64,000 nucleotides of DNA, taken from Termitidicoccus mucosus. GTDB lineage: Bacteria > Verrucomicrobiota > Verrucomicrobiia > Opitutales > Opitutaceae. Every line of letters begins with the position of its first letter. Positions within the stretch are counted from its first letter, which is position 1. The notes beneath the pieces were generated by a model. That model did no database searches, was not told where the DNA came from, and worked only from the letters and a program-made list of their open reading frames with translations. Position numbers and translations under genes: made by a program. The stretch is from the NCBI RefSeq assembly GCF_038725785.1, contig NZ_CP109796.1, positions 4,092,001 to 4,156,000 of the forward strand, in the 5' to 3' direction. Of this stretch, positions 10,432 to 19,518 are shown in pieces.

Positions 10432-13400
10432 CCGACTTCACCGCGCTCATCACCGGCTCCGGCAACCTGCAAATCGCCGCCAGCAACGCCCTCACCCTCA
10501 GCCACAGCAACGCCTACACCGGCACGACGACGATCGCCAGCGGCACCGTGATCGCCGGTGCCGACGACGCGCTGGGCCGCACGTCCTTCCTGTCCCTTGA
10601 GTCCCTTGCGTCCTTTGACCTCGCGGGCCACTCGCAGACCCTCGCCAGCGGCAGCGTCACCGGCGCGCTCCTCGACAGCGTTGGCAGCGGCTCGCTCGGC
10701 GTGACCGGCCTGCTGGAGATCACCAGCGCCAACGCCGGCTTCGCCGCCAGTGTCGGCGTGACCGGCACGGCCGTGCTCCACCACACCTCCGCCCTCGGCG
10801 ACAGCGGCACGCTGACCCTATGGAGCGCGGGCGGCCCGCCCGCTTCCGGCCTTGTCCGCCTCGACAACGCCACCGGCACCCTTTCAAAAGCAATCGCCGG
10901 CAGCGGCACCGTCGCGCTGGCGAACAGCAGCAGCGTGGCGCTGACCGGGACGAACACGCTCTCCGGCGCGTGGACCGTCGCCGCCGCTAGCGCGCTCAGC
11001 GCGAGCTCGACCGCAAACCTCGGCCTCGCCGGCATCCTCCTCGACGGCCGGCTCACGGTCGCGAACGCCGCGAACGAAACCCTCGGCAACGCCCTCACCG
11101 GCACCGGCACTTTTAACAAAACCGCCGCCGGCAACCTGACCATCAGCCAGTCGAACACCTTCGCCGGGAGCGCCGGCATCCTTGCCGGCACCCTGACGCT
11201 CGCCGACCTCGGCGGCCTCGGCTCCGCAACCATCGCGAACAGCTCCACGCTCGACCTCGCCGGCACCGGCGCCTTCGCCAACGCCGTCAGCGGCACGGGC
11301 GTGACCGTCGCCAGCGGCGGCGTGAGCCTGCGCGGGGCGAACACGGGCTTCACCGGCACGCTCAGCGTGACCGGCACGGCGGACATCACCGCCAGCACGC
11401 AAATCGGCGGCACCGGGGCGAAGGTGGTCATCGCCGCCGGCGGCGAACTGGCCACGACCGCGACCACCTTTGTCCACGCGCTGGCCGGCAGCGGCGTCCT
11501 CGCGGTGAATGCGTCCACGAACGGCGGCGTCTTCGACTTCGAGGCGGCCAGCGGCACGGCCTTCGCCGGGACGGTCAAGCTCGACGCGACCACGATGCAC
11601 CTCGGCACGGGCGCCGCGCACGCCCACAACGCCCTCGCGCTGGCCGGCGCCAAGCTGCGCGTGCTCGCCGGCTCGACCCTCGCCACCCACGCCGAGACCC
11701 GCAAACTCGGCGCGCTCGACCTGGGCGCGGGCGGCGTGACGCTGCTCGACATGACCGCCGTCGTCCCGGCGCAAGTCCTGCAAACCGGCACGCTCTCGGT
11801 GGACAGCGGCGCGCGGGTCGCCTTCAGGGGCTACACCGGCTCGGGCACGGTCAACAGCACCGGCACGAACCCGAAAAACTTCCTCGACCAGGACTCGCTC
11901 AACGACACCGCGACGCTGCTGGTCGCCGCCGACGCGCTCGCCGCCGGAACCGATGGGAAACAGATCACCCTCACGCAGGAGGACGGCGCCACGCCGCTCA
12001 CCGGCGGCCGGCGGATCGACTACGGCAACGTGACGGCCACCTACGACTACACCGGCGTGACCGCCGGCACCGCGACCGCGCGGGCCATCCTCGGCAGCGC
12101 GACCGCGAGCGCCGGCCTGTATTACAACTACGCGCTGACCGTGCTCGACATCAAGAGCGGCACCACGCTCACGCTCACCACGGCGGGCGCCGACGACCGC
12201 ACCCTCGCCGCCGAAATCACCGGCGCGGGCAACCTCGAACTTGTCGCCTCCGCCGGCGCCCTCACGCTGAGCCACAGCAACAGCCACACCGGCACGACGA
12301 CCCTCGCCAGCGGCACCGTGATCGCCGGTGCCGACGACGCCCTCGGCCGCACGTCCCATCTGTCCCTTGTGTCCCTTGCGTCCTTTGATCTCGCGGGCCG
12401 CACGCAGACGCTCGCCAGCGGCAGCATCGCTGGCGCGCTCCTCGACAGCGTTGGCAGCGGCTCGCTCGGCGTCACCGGCCTGCTGGACATCACCAGCGCC
12501 AACGCCGGCTTCGCCGCCGATGTCGGCGTGACCGGCACGGCCGTCCTGCACCACACGCAGGCGCTGGGCGACAGCGGCACGCTGACCGCCGGCGGCCTCG
12601 TGCAGCTCACCGGCGCGACCGGCACGCTCGCGAAACAAATCGCCGGCAGCGGCACCGTCGCGCTGGTGGACAGCAGCAGCGTGGCGCTGACCGGCGCGAA
12701 CGAGCTCGGCGCCGCCGGCGAATGGAACATCGCCGCCGGCAGCGCGCTCAGCGCCAGCTCGACCGCGAACCTCTCCGAGGCCGGCATCCTCCTCGACGGC
12801 CTGCTCACGGTCGCGAACACCGCCGCCGAAACCCTCGGCAACGCGCTTTCCGGCTCCGGCACGTTCAACAAGGACGCCGCCGGCAACCTGACCATCAGCC
12901 GCTCGAACGCCTTCACCGGGAGCGCCGGCATCCTTGCCGGCACCCTGACCCTCGCGAACAGCCTCGACGGCCTCGGCGCCGCCACCATCGCGAACAGCTC
13001 CACGCTCGCGCTCAGCGGCACCGGCGCCTTCGCCAACACCGTGAGCGGCACCGGCGTGAACCTCGTCAGCGGCAGCGTCGCGCTCACCGGGACCAATACA
13101 GCCTTCACCGGCACGCTCGCCGTCACCGGCACGGCCGCGATCACCGGCAACGATAACATCGGCGGCACCGGCGCGGGCGGCGCCTCCGTCGTCCTCGCGC
13201 AGACCGGCGCACTGGCCACGACCGCGACGAGCTTCGTCCACGCGCTCAGCGGCGACGGCCTGCTCGCCGTTGAGTCCGTCAGCGGCGCCTTCGACTTCGT
13301 TGCCACGACCGGCTCGAACTTCGCCGGCACGGTCGCGCTGGCGGACACCGCGCTCACCCTCGGCACGAACGCCGCGCACGCCTTCAACGCCGCCGCGCTG

Positions 13401-16085
13401 GCCAACGCCACGCTGCGCCTCGACGCCGGCGGCGCGCTCCACGCCAACCGCGAGACCGCCCGCATCGGCGGCCTCACGCTCAACGCCGGCGCGCTCTGGC
13501 TGCCGATGAACGGCGTCGATCCCGAGGAGGTCCTCCACGTCGGCACGCTCTCCGTCGCCGACCTCGCCAGCACCGTCGTTTTCGAAAACTACGCCGGCGG
13601 CACGGCCGCGATCGGCGACGCCGCGCGGCAGAAAAACTGGCTCGACCAGGACAACCTCACCGACAACGCCACGCTGCTGGTCTCCGCCGGCACCCTCGCC
13701 GAGGCCGCGCCGCGCCAGATCGCCGTCACCAGGGCCGACGGCAGCGCGCTCGAAAACGGCCAGGTGATCGAGCACGACGAGGTTTTGGCCATCTACAACT
13801 ACACCGCGCAGACCACCGGCAGCGCCACCGTCTACACCGGCACGGCCCTCGCCCCCGGCCTGTATTACGACTACGTGCTCGCCGAGCTGAACGTGAAGAG
13901 TGGCACCACCCTCGTCCTCACCGACGCGGGCGCGACCGACAGCACCCTCACCGCCGCCCTCACCGGCGAGGGCGGCGTCACCTACACGACCGGCTCGTCG
14001 CTCACCCTCGCCGGCGCGAACACCTACACTGGCTCCAGCACGATCACGACCGGCGCCCTCATCGCCGGCGCCGACCACGTCTTGGGCGACACGTCCTTTC
14101 TGTCCATTGAGTCCCCTGCGTCCTTTGACCTCGCCGGCCACACGCAAACCCTCCGCGGCGGCGGCCAGATCGACGGCCGCCTCACCGGCACCGGCGCGCT
14201 CACCCTCGCCGGCGGCACGCTGACCATCACCAGCGCGAACCCCGGCTACACCGCGCAAACCAACATCAACGCCAACGCGACCGCGCACCTGGCCGACACC
14301 GCCGGCCTGGGCTCCGGCGGCATCCAGCTCGACGGCACGCTGCGCACCGCCGCCACCGGCGCGCTGCAAAACACCCTCTCCGGTTACGGCCTGTTCCACG
14401 CCGCCGCCGGCGCCGTCACGCTCGCCCGCGACAGCGCCGGCTTCCACGGCACCGGCAGCATCGCCGCCGGGGCGCGCGTCACCGCCACGCACGAAAACGC
14501 CCTCGGCGACGCCGCCATCGGCGTCGCCTCCGGCGCGACCTTCGAGCAGAAAGACTTCACCGGCGTCCTGCGCAACGCGCTCTCCGGCGCGGGCACGCAC
14601 CTCGTGACCAACGCCACGCTGTTCCTCGAAAACGACCCCGCCGCCTACCAAATCGCGAACACCACGCTCGACGCGCGCGCCGCGCTCGTGCTCGATGCTG
14701 ACGGATACCGGTTCGGCACGCTCAACATGAACGGCGGCGCGCTGGCCTTCTCCGCCGCGAACCCGGCCGGCTCCGCGACCATCGCGACCCTCGGCAATAC
14801 TTCGGGCAACTTTTACCTGAACGCCGACCTCTCCGGCCTGGCCGGCGGCGGCATCGTGCCCGCCGGCATGATCGCGAACTTTTTGGACATCCTCGATGAC
14901 GGCGCCGGCGCGCACCGCGTGCACCTCGACACCCACGGCACCGAGCCCGCCGGCCCGAACATCGCGCTGGAGCTCATCCACACCGGCGGCACGCTCAGCA
15001 CCTTCGACCTCGTCGGCGGCCGCATCGAGACCGAGCTCACCTCGCTCGAACTCATGCGCGGCGACGGCAGCGCCTACATCCCCGATCCCCACACGGTGTA
15101 CCTGACCGACGCCGGGCTCTCACACGCCGCCGACGCCATCCTCAACACCGCCGGCACGCTCGCGCTGGACTGGGCCAGCGCCCTCGACAGCCTCCACCTG
15201 CGCATGGGTGACCTCCGCGCCGAAAACCTCGCCTCCCTTGACGGCGGCCACGCCGCCGCCATAAAAGGAGGCAACGCCTCCGGCAACGTCTGGGTGCGCT
15301 CGCGCGGCTACCGCCTCGACGCCTCGAACCGCGTCTCCGGCATGGCCTTCGAGCAGCACGGCTACGGCATGACCGCCGGCCTCGACCGGGCCTTCGCGAC
15401 CGAGACCGGCGCGAACCTCCTCGGCGGCTTCATCGACATGGGCGGGGTCAGCCGCAGGTTCGACAACGCCGGCACCGGCGAAACCCGCAATGCCGGCGTC
15501 GGCGCCTACGCCACGCTCCTGCGCGCGGACGGCTGGTTCCTCGACGCGGTCGGGCGCGCCGACCGGTATAAAAACGCGTTCGACGCCCGCGCCGCCAACG
15601 GGCGCGTGACGCACGCCGGCTACAACGTGAAAGGCCTGGGCCTGAGCCTGGAGGCGGGCCGCCGCCTCCAGCGCGCCGACGGCTGGTGGCTCGAGCCCGC
15701 CGCGCAGGCCTCCGTGCTCTGGCTGGGCCGCGCCGCCTACGACACCCGCCCCACCCCCGGCCAGCGCGCGATCAAGGTGCGCGTGGACGACTCCGAAACC
15801 TGGCAGTACCGCGCGCTCCTGCGCTTCGGCCGCCGGCTCCCCGGCAGCCGGTGGCATCCCTACGGCAAGCTTGCCGCCGTCGCGGTCGATTCCAATGGCG
15901 GCGGCATCACCGCCCACGGCAAGACGTTTACCGCCGGCTTCGACGGCAAGCGCGTCGAGTTCGGCCTGGGCGCTGGCTACCGCGTCAACGACCTCAGCCA
16001 GCTGTACATCGACTACGAATACGCACGCGCCCCCAGCTACGAGCGCCCCTGGGCACTCAGCCTCGGCTACCGCCGCCTCTGGTAA
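10431..16085 (+). CDS. Giant autotransporter adhesin, C-terminal passenger and outer-membrane beta-barrel (continuation of the gene at 2-10351)
   Basis: This is the downstream in-frame part of the interrupted autotransporter; the first possible start codon in this frame is GTG 10548. Roughly 1,600 residues are passenger built from 1.75-kb modules. The last ~265 residues (from about 15290) form an autotransporter beta-barrel with alternating hydrophobic and aromatic strands, ending in LGYRRLW with a terminal aromatic as in Type V barrels. The barrel inserts in the outer membrane and would export the passenger. Without correction of the two upstream frameshifts the barrel would be separated from the bulk of the passenger and from its signal peptide, so the gene would be non-functional unless the lesions are sequencing errors. 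Composition and codon use match the upstream part. Confidence 0.85.
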   Translation, partial: ADFTALITGSGNLQIAASNALTLSHSNAYTGTTTIASGTVIAGADDALGRTSFLSLESLASFDLAGHSQTLASGSVTGALLDSVGSGSLGVTGLLEITSANAGFAASVGVTGTAVLHHTSALGDSGTLTLWSAGGPPASGLVRLDNATGTLSKAIAGSGTVALANSSSVALTGTNTLSGAWTVAAASALSASSTANLGLAGILLDGRLTVANAANETLGNALTGTGTFNKTAAGNLTISQSNTFAGSAGILAGTLTLADLGGLGSATIANSSTLDLAGTGAFANAVSGTGVTVASGGVSLRGANTGFTGTLSVTGTADITASTQIGGTGAKVVIAAGGELATTATTFVHALAGSGVLAVNASTNGGVFDFEAASGTAFAGTVKLDATTMHLGTGAAHAHNALALAGAKLRVLAGSTLATHAETRKLGALDLGAGGVTLLDMTAVVPAQVLQTGTLSVDSGARVAFRGYTGSGTVNSTGTNPKNFLDQDSLNDTATLLVAADALAAGTDGKQITLTQEDGATPLTGGRRIDYGNVTATYDYTGVTAGTATARAILGSATASAGLYYNYALTVLDIKSGTTLTLTTAGADDRTLAAEITGAGNLELVASAGALTLSHSNSHTGTTTLASGTVIAGADDALGRTSHLSLVSLASFDLAGRTQTLASGSIAGALLDSVGSGSLGVTGLLDITSANAGFAADVGVTGTAVLHHTQALGDSGTLTAGGLVQLTGATGTLAKQIAGSGTVALVDSSSVALTGANELGAAGEWNIAAGSALSASSTANLSEAGILLDGLLTVANTAAETLGNALSGSGTFNKDAAGNLTISRSNAFTGSAGILAGTLTLANSLDGLGAATIANSSTLALSGTGAFANTVSGTGVNLVSGSVALTGTNTAFTGTLAVTGTAAITGNDNIGGTGAGGASVVLAQTGALATTATSFVHALSGDGLLAVESVSGAFDFVATTGSNFAGTVALADTALTLGTNAAHAFNAAALANATLRLDAGGALHANRETARIGGLTLNAGALWLPMNGVDPEEVLHVGTLSVADLASTVVFENYAGGTAAIGDAARQKNWLDQDNLTDNATLLVSAGTLAEAAPRQIAVTRADGSALENGQVIEHDEVLAIYNYTAQTTGSATVYTGTALAPGLYYDYVLAELNVKSGTTLVLTDAGATDSTLTAALTGEGGVTYTTGSSLTLAGANTYTGSSTITTGALIAGADHVLGDTSFLSIESPASFDLAGHTQTLRGGGQIDGRLTGTGALTLAGGTLTITSANPGYTAQTNINANATAHLADTAGLGSGGIQLDGTLRTAATGALQNTLSGYGLFHAAAGAVTLARDSAGFHGTGSIAAGARVTATHENALGDAAIGVASGATFEQKDFTGVLRNALSGAGTHLVTNATLFLENDPAAYQIANTTLDARAALVLDADGYRFGTLNMNGGALAFSAANPAGSATIATLGNTSGNFYLNADLSGLAGGGIVPAGMIANFLDILDDGAGAHRVHLDTHGTEPAGPNIALELIHTGGTLSTFDLVGGRIETELTSLELMRGDGSAYIPDPHTVYLTDAGLSHAADAILNTAGTLALDWASALDSLHLRMGDLRAENLASLDGGHAAAIKGGNASGNVWVRSRGYRLDASNRVSGMAFEQHGYGMTAGLDRAFATETGANLLGGFIDMGGVSRRFDNAGTGETRNAGVGAYATLLRADGWFLDAVGRADRYKNAFDARAANGRVTHAGYNVKGLGLSLEAGRRLQRADGWWLEPAAQASVLWLGRAAYDTRPTPGQRAIKVRVDDSETWQYRALLRFGRRLPGSRWHPYGKLAAVAVDSNGGGITAHGKTFTAGFDGKRVEFGLGAGYRVNDLSQLYIDYEYARAPSYERPWALSLGYRRLW
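10536..12305 (+). repeat. Autotransporter passenger module 1 (about 1.77 kb)
   Basis: The module opens with gccagcggcaccgtgatcgc and encodes IAGADDALGRTS, then SFDLAG, GVTGLLEITSANAGFAA and, at its end, LYYNYALTVLDIKSG. It aligns in order with the next module at 12306. Long stretches are near-identical at the DNA level, which points to duplication within the gene. Confidence 0.75.
10581..10617 (+). repeat. 9-bp periodic tract inside the passenger gene, copy 2
   Basis: Units of acgtccttc, ctgtccctt, gagtccctt and gcgtccttt encode TSFLSLESLASF. This tract sits at the start of module 1. Confidence 0.6.
12306..14045 (+). repeat. Autotransporter passenger module 2 (about 1.74 kb)
   Basis: It starts with the same gccagcggcaccgtgatcgc sequence as module 1 and repeats the same order of motifs: IAGADDALGRTS, SFDLAG, GVTGLLDITSANAGFAA, LYYDYVLAELNVKSG. 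A third, diverged start (LIAGADHVLGDTS) follows at about 14046 and runs into the pre-barrel region. Confidence 0.75.
12351..12387 (+). repeat. 9-bp periodic tract inside the passenger gene, copy 3
   Basis: The tract has the same 9-bp architecture as copy 2 and encodes TSHLSLVSLASF at the start of module 2. Confidence 0.6.
14091..14127 (+). repeat. 9-bp periodic tract inside the passenger gene, copy 4
   Basis: This is a diverged copy encoding TSFLSIESPASF, at the start of the third, partial module. Confidence 0.55.
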
Positions 16086-16117
16086 TAGGATGCTTTAATA
16101 GGGTGCTTTCGTTTGAC

Positions 16118-16217
16118 AGGGGCGCGGCAGCGCCGGCACGGCGAAGCCCCCGGCCAAGCCGTTGCTGACCCGCGGCTCGGCCGGGACGCCTCGCCCTACC
16201 GGCGCCGCCGCGCCAAT
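16118..16217. repeat. GC-rich imperfect palindrome downstream of the autotransporter
   Basis: The outer arms ggcgcggcagcgccgg and ccggcgccgccgcgcc are inverted repeats. The inner right part, gacgcctcgccctaccggcg, matches the core of the repeats at 56.9 and 62.1 kb. It lies between the convergent ends of the autotransporter and the coiled-coil gene. I see no gene in 16086-16333. Confidence 0.55.
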
Positions 16218-16229
16218 GCCAGCCATATT

Positions 16230-16303
16230 GGTTTTGGAAAGAAAAGAAGAGCAGCGGCGCTTCGCGCCATTGTTTTCGACGGCAGGCAGGATGCCTGCGC
16301 TAC
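16230..16303. repeat. Half copy of the dispersed 125-bp palindromic repeat (family G)
   Basis: Only the right half is present: a gcagcggcgcttcgcgcc block followed by ttcgacggcaggcaggatgc and ctgcgctac. It matches the right halves of the full copies at 20106, 36600 and 62782. The left half is missing. Confidence 0.75.
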
Positions 16304-16333
16304 GCACGGCTGCGTTTCACGAACCGGGCGCCT

Positions 16334-17716
16334 TCATTGCAGCTTCATCGGCAGGGCACGGACGCGGGCGGTCAGGGCGTTGAGCGTCACGCTGGTTTTC
16401 TGGTCGGCCATGTCGTCGCCGGTCCGCAGGGTGTGCGCGGGGAGGAAATTGTTTATCACCACGCAATAGCTGCTGTTGACCATGATGCCGAGCAGTTCGC
16501 CGGTTTTGCTGATCACGAGGTCGCCTCGCAGGCTGCTGAAAAAGGGCTTGTCCATCTTCACGTAGCCGGGCTGCGTGGGGTCGAGCTTGAAGGGCAGCTC
16601 GGCGTAGCCTTTGCCGCCGTTGCTGATGAGCACGGCCTCGGGGAACTTGAAGGGATCGAGCGCGGTTTCGTAGATTTTCGCGCCGAGCGCGGCGGCCTCC
16701 TGCTCGGTCACGGGCAGCGTGACGAGGCGCGGATCCAGCGAGAGGAAGTTGATCGCGGCGACGGGCGTGCGCGCGCCGTCCTTCACGAAGGCGGCGCGGA
16801 CTCGCGTCCAGTCGGGATTGGCCTCGCGAAAGGTGAAGGGCGTGTCGTCCACGTGGAGGATGGCGTAGATGTTCTCGCCGTCGCGGACGAGCACGGTCTG
16901 CGGGTCGCGGTCGCGGGTGATGCCGCCCAGGAGCGAGGAGCGGTAAAGCGTGAAGGAGGCCTGCACGCGGTTGGCCAAAAATTCGCTGAAGAGGGTGTTG
17001 GCGTTGATGGGGCGGTTGTCGCGGATCTCCTGCGTGAGGGCGGTGGATTTCTCGGCGAGCTGGCCGACGCCCTGGGCGAGTTGCGTGGTGGTTTCGAGGG
17101 CCTTCACGCGTTCCTCGCGCTCGGCCTGCACCTGTTCCTTCAGGGTCTCGGCGGTCTGGCGCAGGATGACTTTTTCCTGCTCGGCGACTTTCACGGCGAC
17201 GTTGAGGTTTTCGATTTTTTCGCGGGCGGCGGCCTGCTCCTGCGCGAGTTTTTCGACTTCCTGCCTGCGGCGCTCGGCCTCGGTCTGGGTTTGCTCAAGG
17301 TCGCGCTGGAGTTGCGCGAGACGCTCCTTGGAGACATTGGCGTCGCGGGCGGCGAGTTCGTAGCGTTGGGCGAGGTCGGCGGCGGACTGCTGGGTCTCAG
17401 AGAGGGAGACGGAGAGTTTGGCCCGGTCGGCTTCGAGGCGGGAAAGGTTTTGTTCGCGCTGCTGGAGTTGCTGTTCGGTGGCCTGGAGCTGGGCGAGGGT
17501 CTGCTCGCGCTGGGCGCGTTCGTCCTCGAGGGACATTTTCATGAGGGAGACGAGGTCGTCGTCCTTGCTGGCGGGCGCGGAGCCCTCGGGGGTGGTGGCC
17601 GAGAGTTGCGCGGCGGTGGGCTGCGGGTCGGCGGGGATGGCTTCCTCCCACCGCGTGAGCGCGAGGAGGTTCAGGAGGAGAAAGTCGCAGATGATGAGGA
17701 GAAGCGTCTTGTTCAT
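16334..17716 (-). CDS. Membrane-anchored coiled-coil protein of unknown function
   Basis: This 460-residue protein starts with an uncleaved-looking hydrophobic anchor (TLLLIICDFLLLNLLAL, residues 4-20), followed by an acidic linker. Residues ~55-230 are a long Glu/Gln/Arg-rich coiled coil. A globular C-terminal domain (~235-460) contains LRGDLVISKTGELLGIMV, which faintly recalls the end of trypsin-like folds, but no His-Asp-Ser triad was recognised. It is probably anchored in the inner membrane with the bulk in the periplasm. It is the second gene of a two-gene operon, 40 bp after the membrane protein at 17757-19445, so the two may work together. No specific function can be assigned. Confidence 0.75.
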   Translation of the reverse strand: MNKTLLLIICDFLLLNLLALTRWEEAIPADPQPTAAQLSATTPEGSAPASKDDDLVSLMKMSLEDERAQREQTLAQLQATEQQLQQREQNLSRLEADRAKLSVSLSETQQSAADLAQRYELAARDANVSKERLAQLQRDLEQTQTEAERRRQEVEKLAQEQAAAREKIENLNVAVKVAEQEKVILRQTAETLKEQVQAEREERVKALETTTQLAQGVGQLAEKSTALTQEIRDNRPINANTLFSEFLANRVQASFTLYRSSLLGGITRDRDPQTVLVRDGENIYAILHVDDTPFTFREANPDWTRVRAAFVKDGARTPVAAINFLSLDPRLVTLPVTEQEAAALGAKIYETALDPFKFPEAVLISNGGKGYAELPFKLDPTQPGYVKMDKPFFSSLRGDLVISKTGELLGIMVNSSYCVVINNFLPAHTLRTGDDMADQKTSVTLNALTARVRALPMKLQ

Positions 17717-17756
17717 GGCGAGGCTGCGTTGCCCGCGGGGCGGGAGGAGCGGAATG

Positions 17757-19445
17757 TCACAAAACGGAACGCACGGCGGGAGCCGGCTGGTGGAGGTCGC
17801 CGACGGCCTGCGATTCGAGGATGAGGCGGCGCTTGGCGTTGCGGACGTGGCGGATTTTCACGATGGCCACGCAGAGGATGCCGAAGAGGTTGGACGAATA
17901 CGCGGCCAGCAGGTTGGCCTGGATGAGGCCCATCACCTGGAGGACGAGGGCGGTGGCCGTGCCGGCAATGCCGATGTAGAGCCCGCCGTCGAAGAGGTTT
18001 TCCTCGTTTTCCATGAGACGGAGCTTGAGCTGCGGCGCGAGGGGCTGGCGCTCGATGCCGCGTATCTTGAAGAGGCAGATGAGATACATCGTGACTTGGA
18101 GGAAGGCGAAGAAGCCGATGGAGATGATGGTGGCTGAGTCCATGGTGGGTGGTGTTGCTGATTCGAGTCGGACGGGTGAAACGGGTGAGTCGGAGAGAAC
18201 GGGAAGGAGGAGCTTGAGCTTAAATTCGGACGGCGGGGCGGCTTTGACAAGGAAGGGTTCGGTGGCGAGGACGAGGAGCGCGCCGATCATCGCGGCGAGG
18301 ATGCCGCTGCGGGCGCGGAGCGGCGGGGTGGCCGGGCTGGCGGCGGCAAGCAGGTGCTCGAGCGCGTGAAAGAGGCAGAACGCGCCGAGGAAAAACCCGA
18401 GGTATTTCGCGACGAGCATGATCTGCGGGTGGACCAGCGCCAGGGTGGCGGCGGGGCCGAGGACGGGGCCGCCGGCGTGGTTGACGGGGATCTGGCGGGC
18501 AAGGAGCAGGCGCGCGGCGCCCTCGCCGCCGGCCAGCGCGAGGCGGAGGTCGGCGAGGCCGTGTTTCCCGTAACGCATGAGGTAGTCGGCGACGGTGTCG
18601 GCCGAGCCGGTGAAAAGCGCGGCGGTGTAGATGAGCGGGAGGTCGTCGGAGGCCACGCGGGCGAGCTGGGCGAATTCGCCGACGGTGCGCACGCTGCCGC
18701 TCACGCGGAGCAGCTCGGCGAGCTGCATCCAGTTGAGGCGCTTGCCGAGCGAGAGGAGGTCGATGTAGAAATCCTCGAGCGGGCCCATTTGCTTTTGCGC
18801 GACGGCGGCCTCGGCGAGGCCGCGGAGCTCGCGCTGGAGCGGGCCGGAGAGGTTTTCCGACTGGTAGAGGAGCGCGGCGAGGAGGATGACCGCGTCGAGC
18901 GACTGGCCGCCGGGATGCGTGGCGGGGACGAAGCGGGTCGTGCCCTGGATTTCGCGGGTCTGGAGGACGGATTGCACGCCGAGCGAGCGCGAGCCGGAAA
19001 GGAAAAGGAGGAGCGACTGGCGGGCCTTTTGCGCGATAAAAAACTCGAGCACGGGCGTGGAGGCGGCGCGGCCGATGTTTTCCTTGAGGTTGAAGAGCGG
19101 GTCGAGAAACGGGTCCCAGCCGCCCCACGGCACCCACTCGGGGCGGCGGGTCTCCACATTCCGGATACTGAGCGCAAGCGCGTCGGCGCCGGGGTCGTCC
19201 ACGAGGCGGGCGGCGGCGAGGACGAGCTGGGCGGAGCCGAGTTTCTCCGACTCGATGCGCTGGCGTCCGTAATCGGCGACGGCCGGCGTGCCGTGTCCGG
19301 CCTCGCGGAGGAGCGCGGGCGTGAGGGATTTCAGGTTGACCGGGGTCATCCACGCGCACGCGATGAGGAGCAGCCCGGCGGCAAGCCAGACCGCGCCCAT
19401 GAGCGGATTGCGTTTCTTCGCGCGAGTTGCGCCGGTGGTGGACAT
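17757..19445 (-). CDS. Multi-pass membrane protein of unknown function
   Basis: The preferred start is the ATG at 19445 (MSTTGATRAKKRNP), giving 562 residues; an upstream in-frame ATG at 19520 would overlap the divergent def start and is less likely. There is one N-terminal membrane segment (MGAVWLAAGLLLIACAWM, about residues 16-33) and a long soluble, probably periplasmic, helical region (~40-360). Four or five C-terminal membrane segments follow, including YLGFFLGAFCLFHALEHLLA and IISIGFFAFLQVTMYLICLF. It heads an operon with the coiled-coil gene at 16334. I do not recognise a characterised family. Confidence 0.75.
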   Translation of the reverse strand: MSTTGATRAKKRNPLMGAVWLAAGLLLIACAWMTPVNLKSLTPALLREAGHGTPAVADYGRQRIESEKLGSAQLVLAAARLVDDPGADALALSIRNVETRRPEWVPWGGWDPFLDPLFNLKENIGRAASTPVLEFFIAQKARQSLLLFLSGSRSLGVQSVLQTREIQGTTRFVPATHPGGQSLDAVILLAALLYQSENLSGPLQRELRGLAEAAVAQKQMGPLEDFYIDLLSLGKRLNWMQLAELLRVSGSVRTVGEFAQLARVASDDLPLIYTAALFTGSADTVADYLMRYGKHGLADLRLALAGGEGAARLLLARQIPVNHAGGPVLGPAATLALVHPQIMLVAKYLGFFLGAFCLFHALEHLLAAASPATPPLRARSGILAAMIGALLVLATEPFLVKAAPPSEFKLKLLLPVLSDSPVSPVRLESATPPTMDSATIISIGFFAFLQVTMYLICLFKIRGIERQPLAPQLKLRLMENEENLFDGGLYIGIAGTATALVLQVMGLIQANLLAAYSSNLFGILCVAIVKIRHVRNAKRRLILESQAVGDLHQPAPAVRSVL

Positions 19446-19518
19446 TTGAAAAGGCGGAGAATAGGGGTTGCGGACGGCCGGTGGCAAACCCACGATTTGA
19501 AACTGAACGTCTCGACCC

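Noticed and set aside
10884-15092. A 1,402-codon open frame on the minus strand opposite the autotransporter (and a 1,142-codon one at 6374-9802)
   Set aside because: They mirror the Gly/Ala/Thr codons of the plus-strand gene, lack domain-like composition and have no credible start context. The plus-strand protein has clear beta-strand repeats and a barrel.
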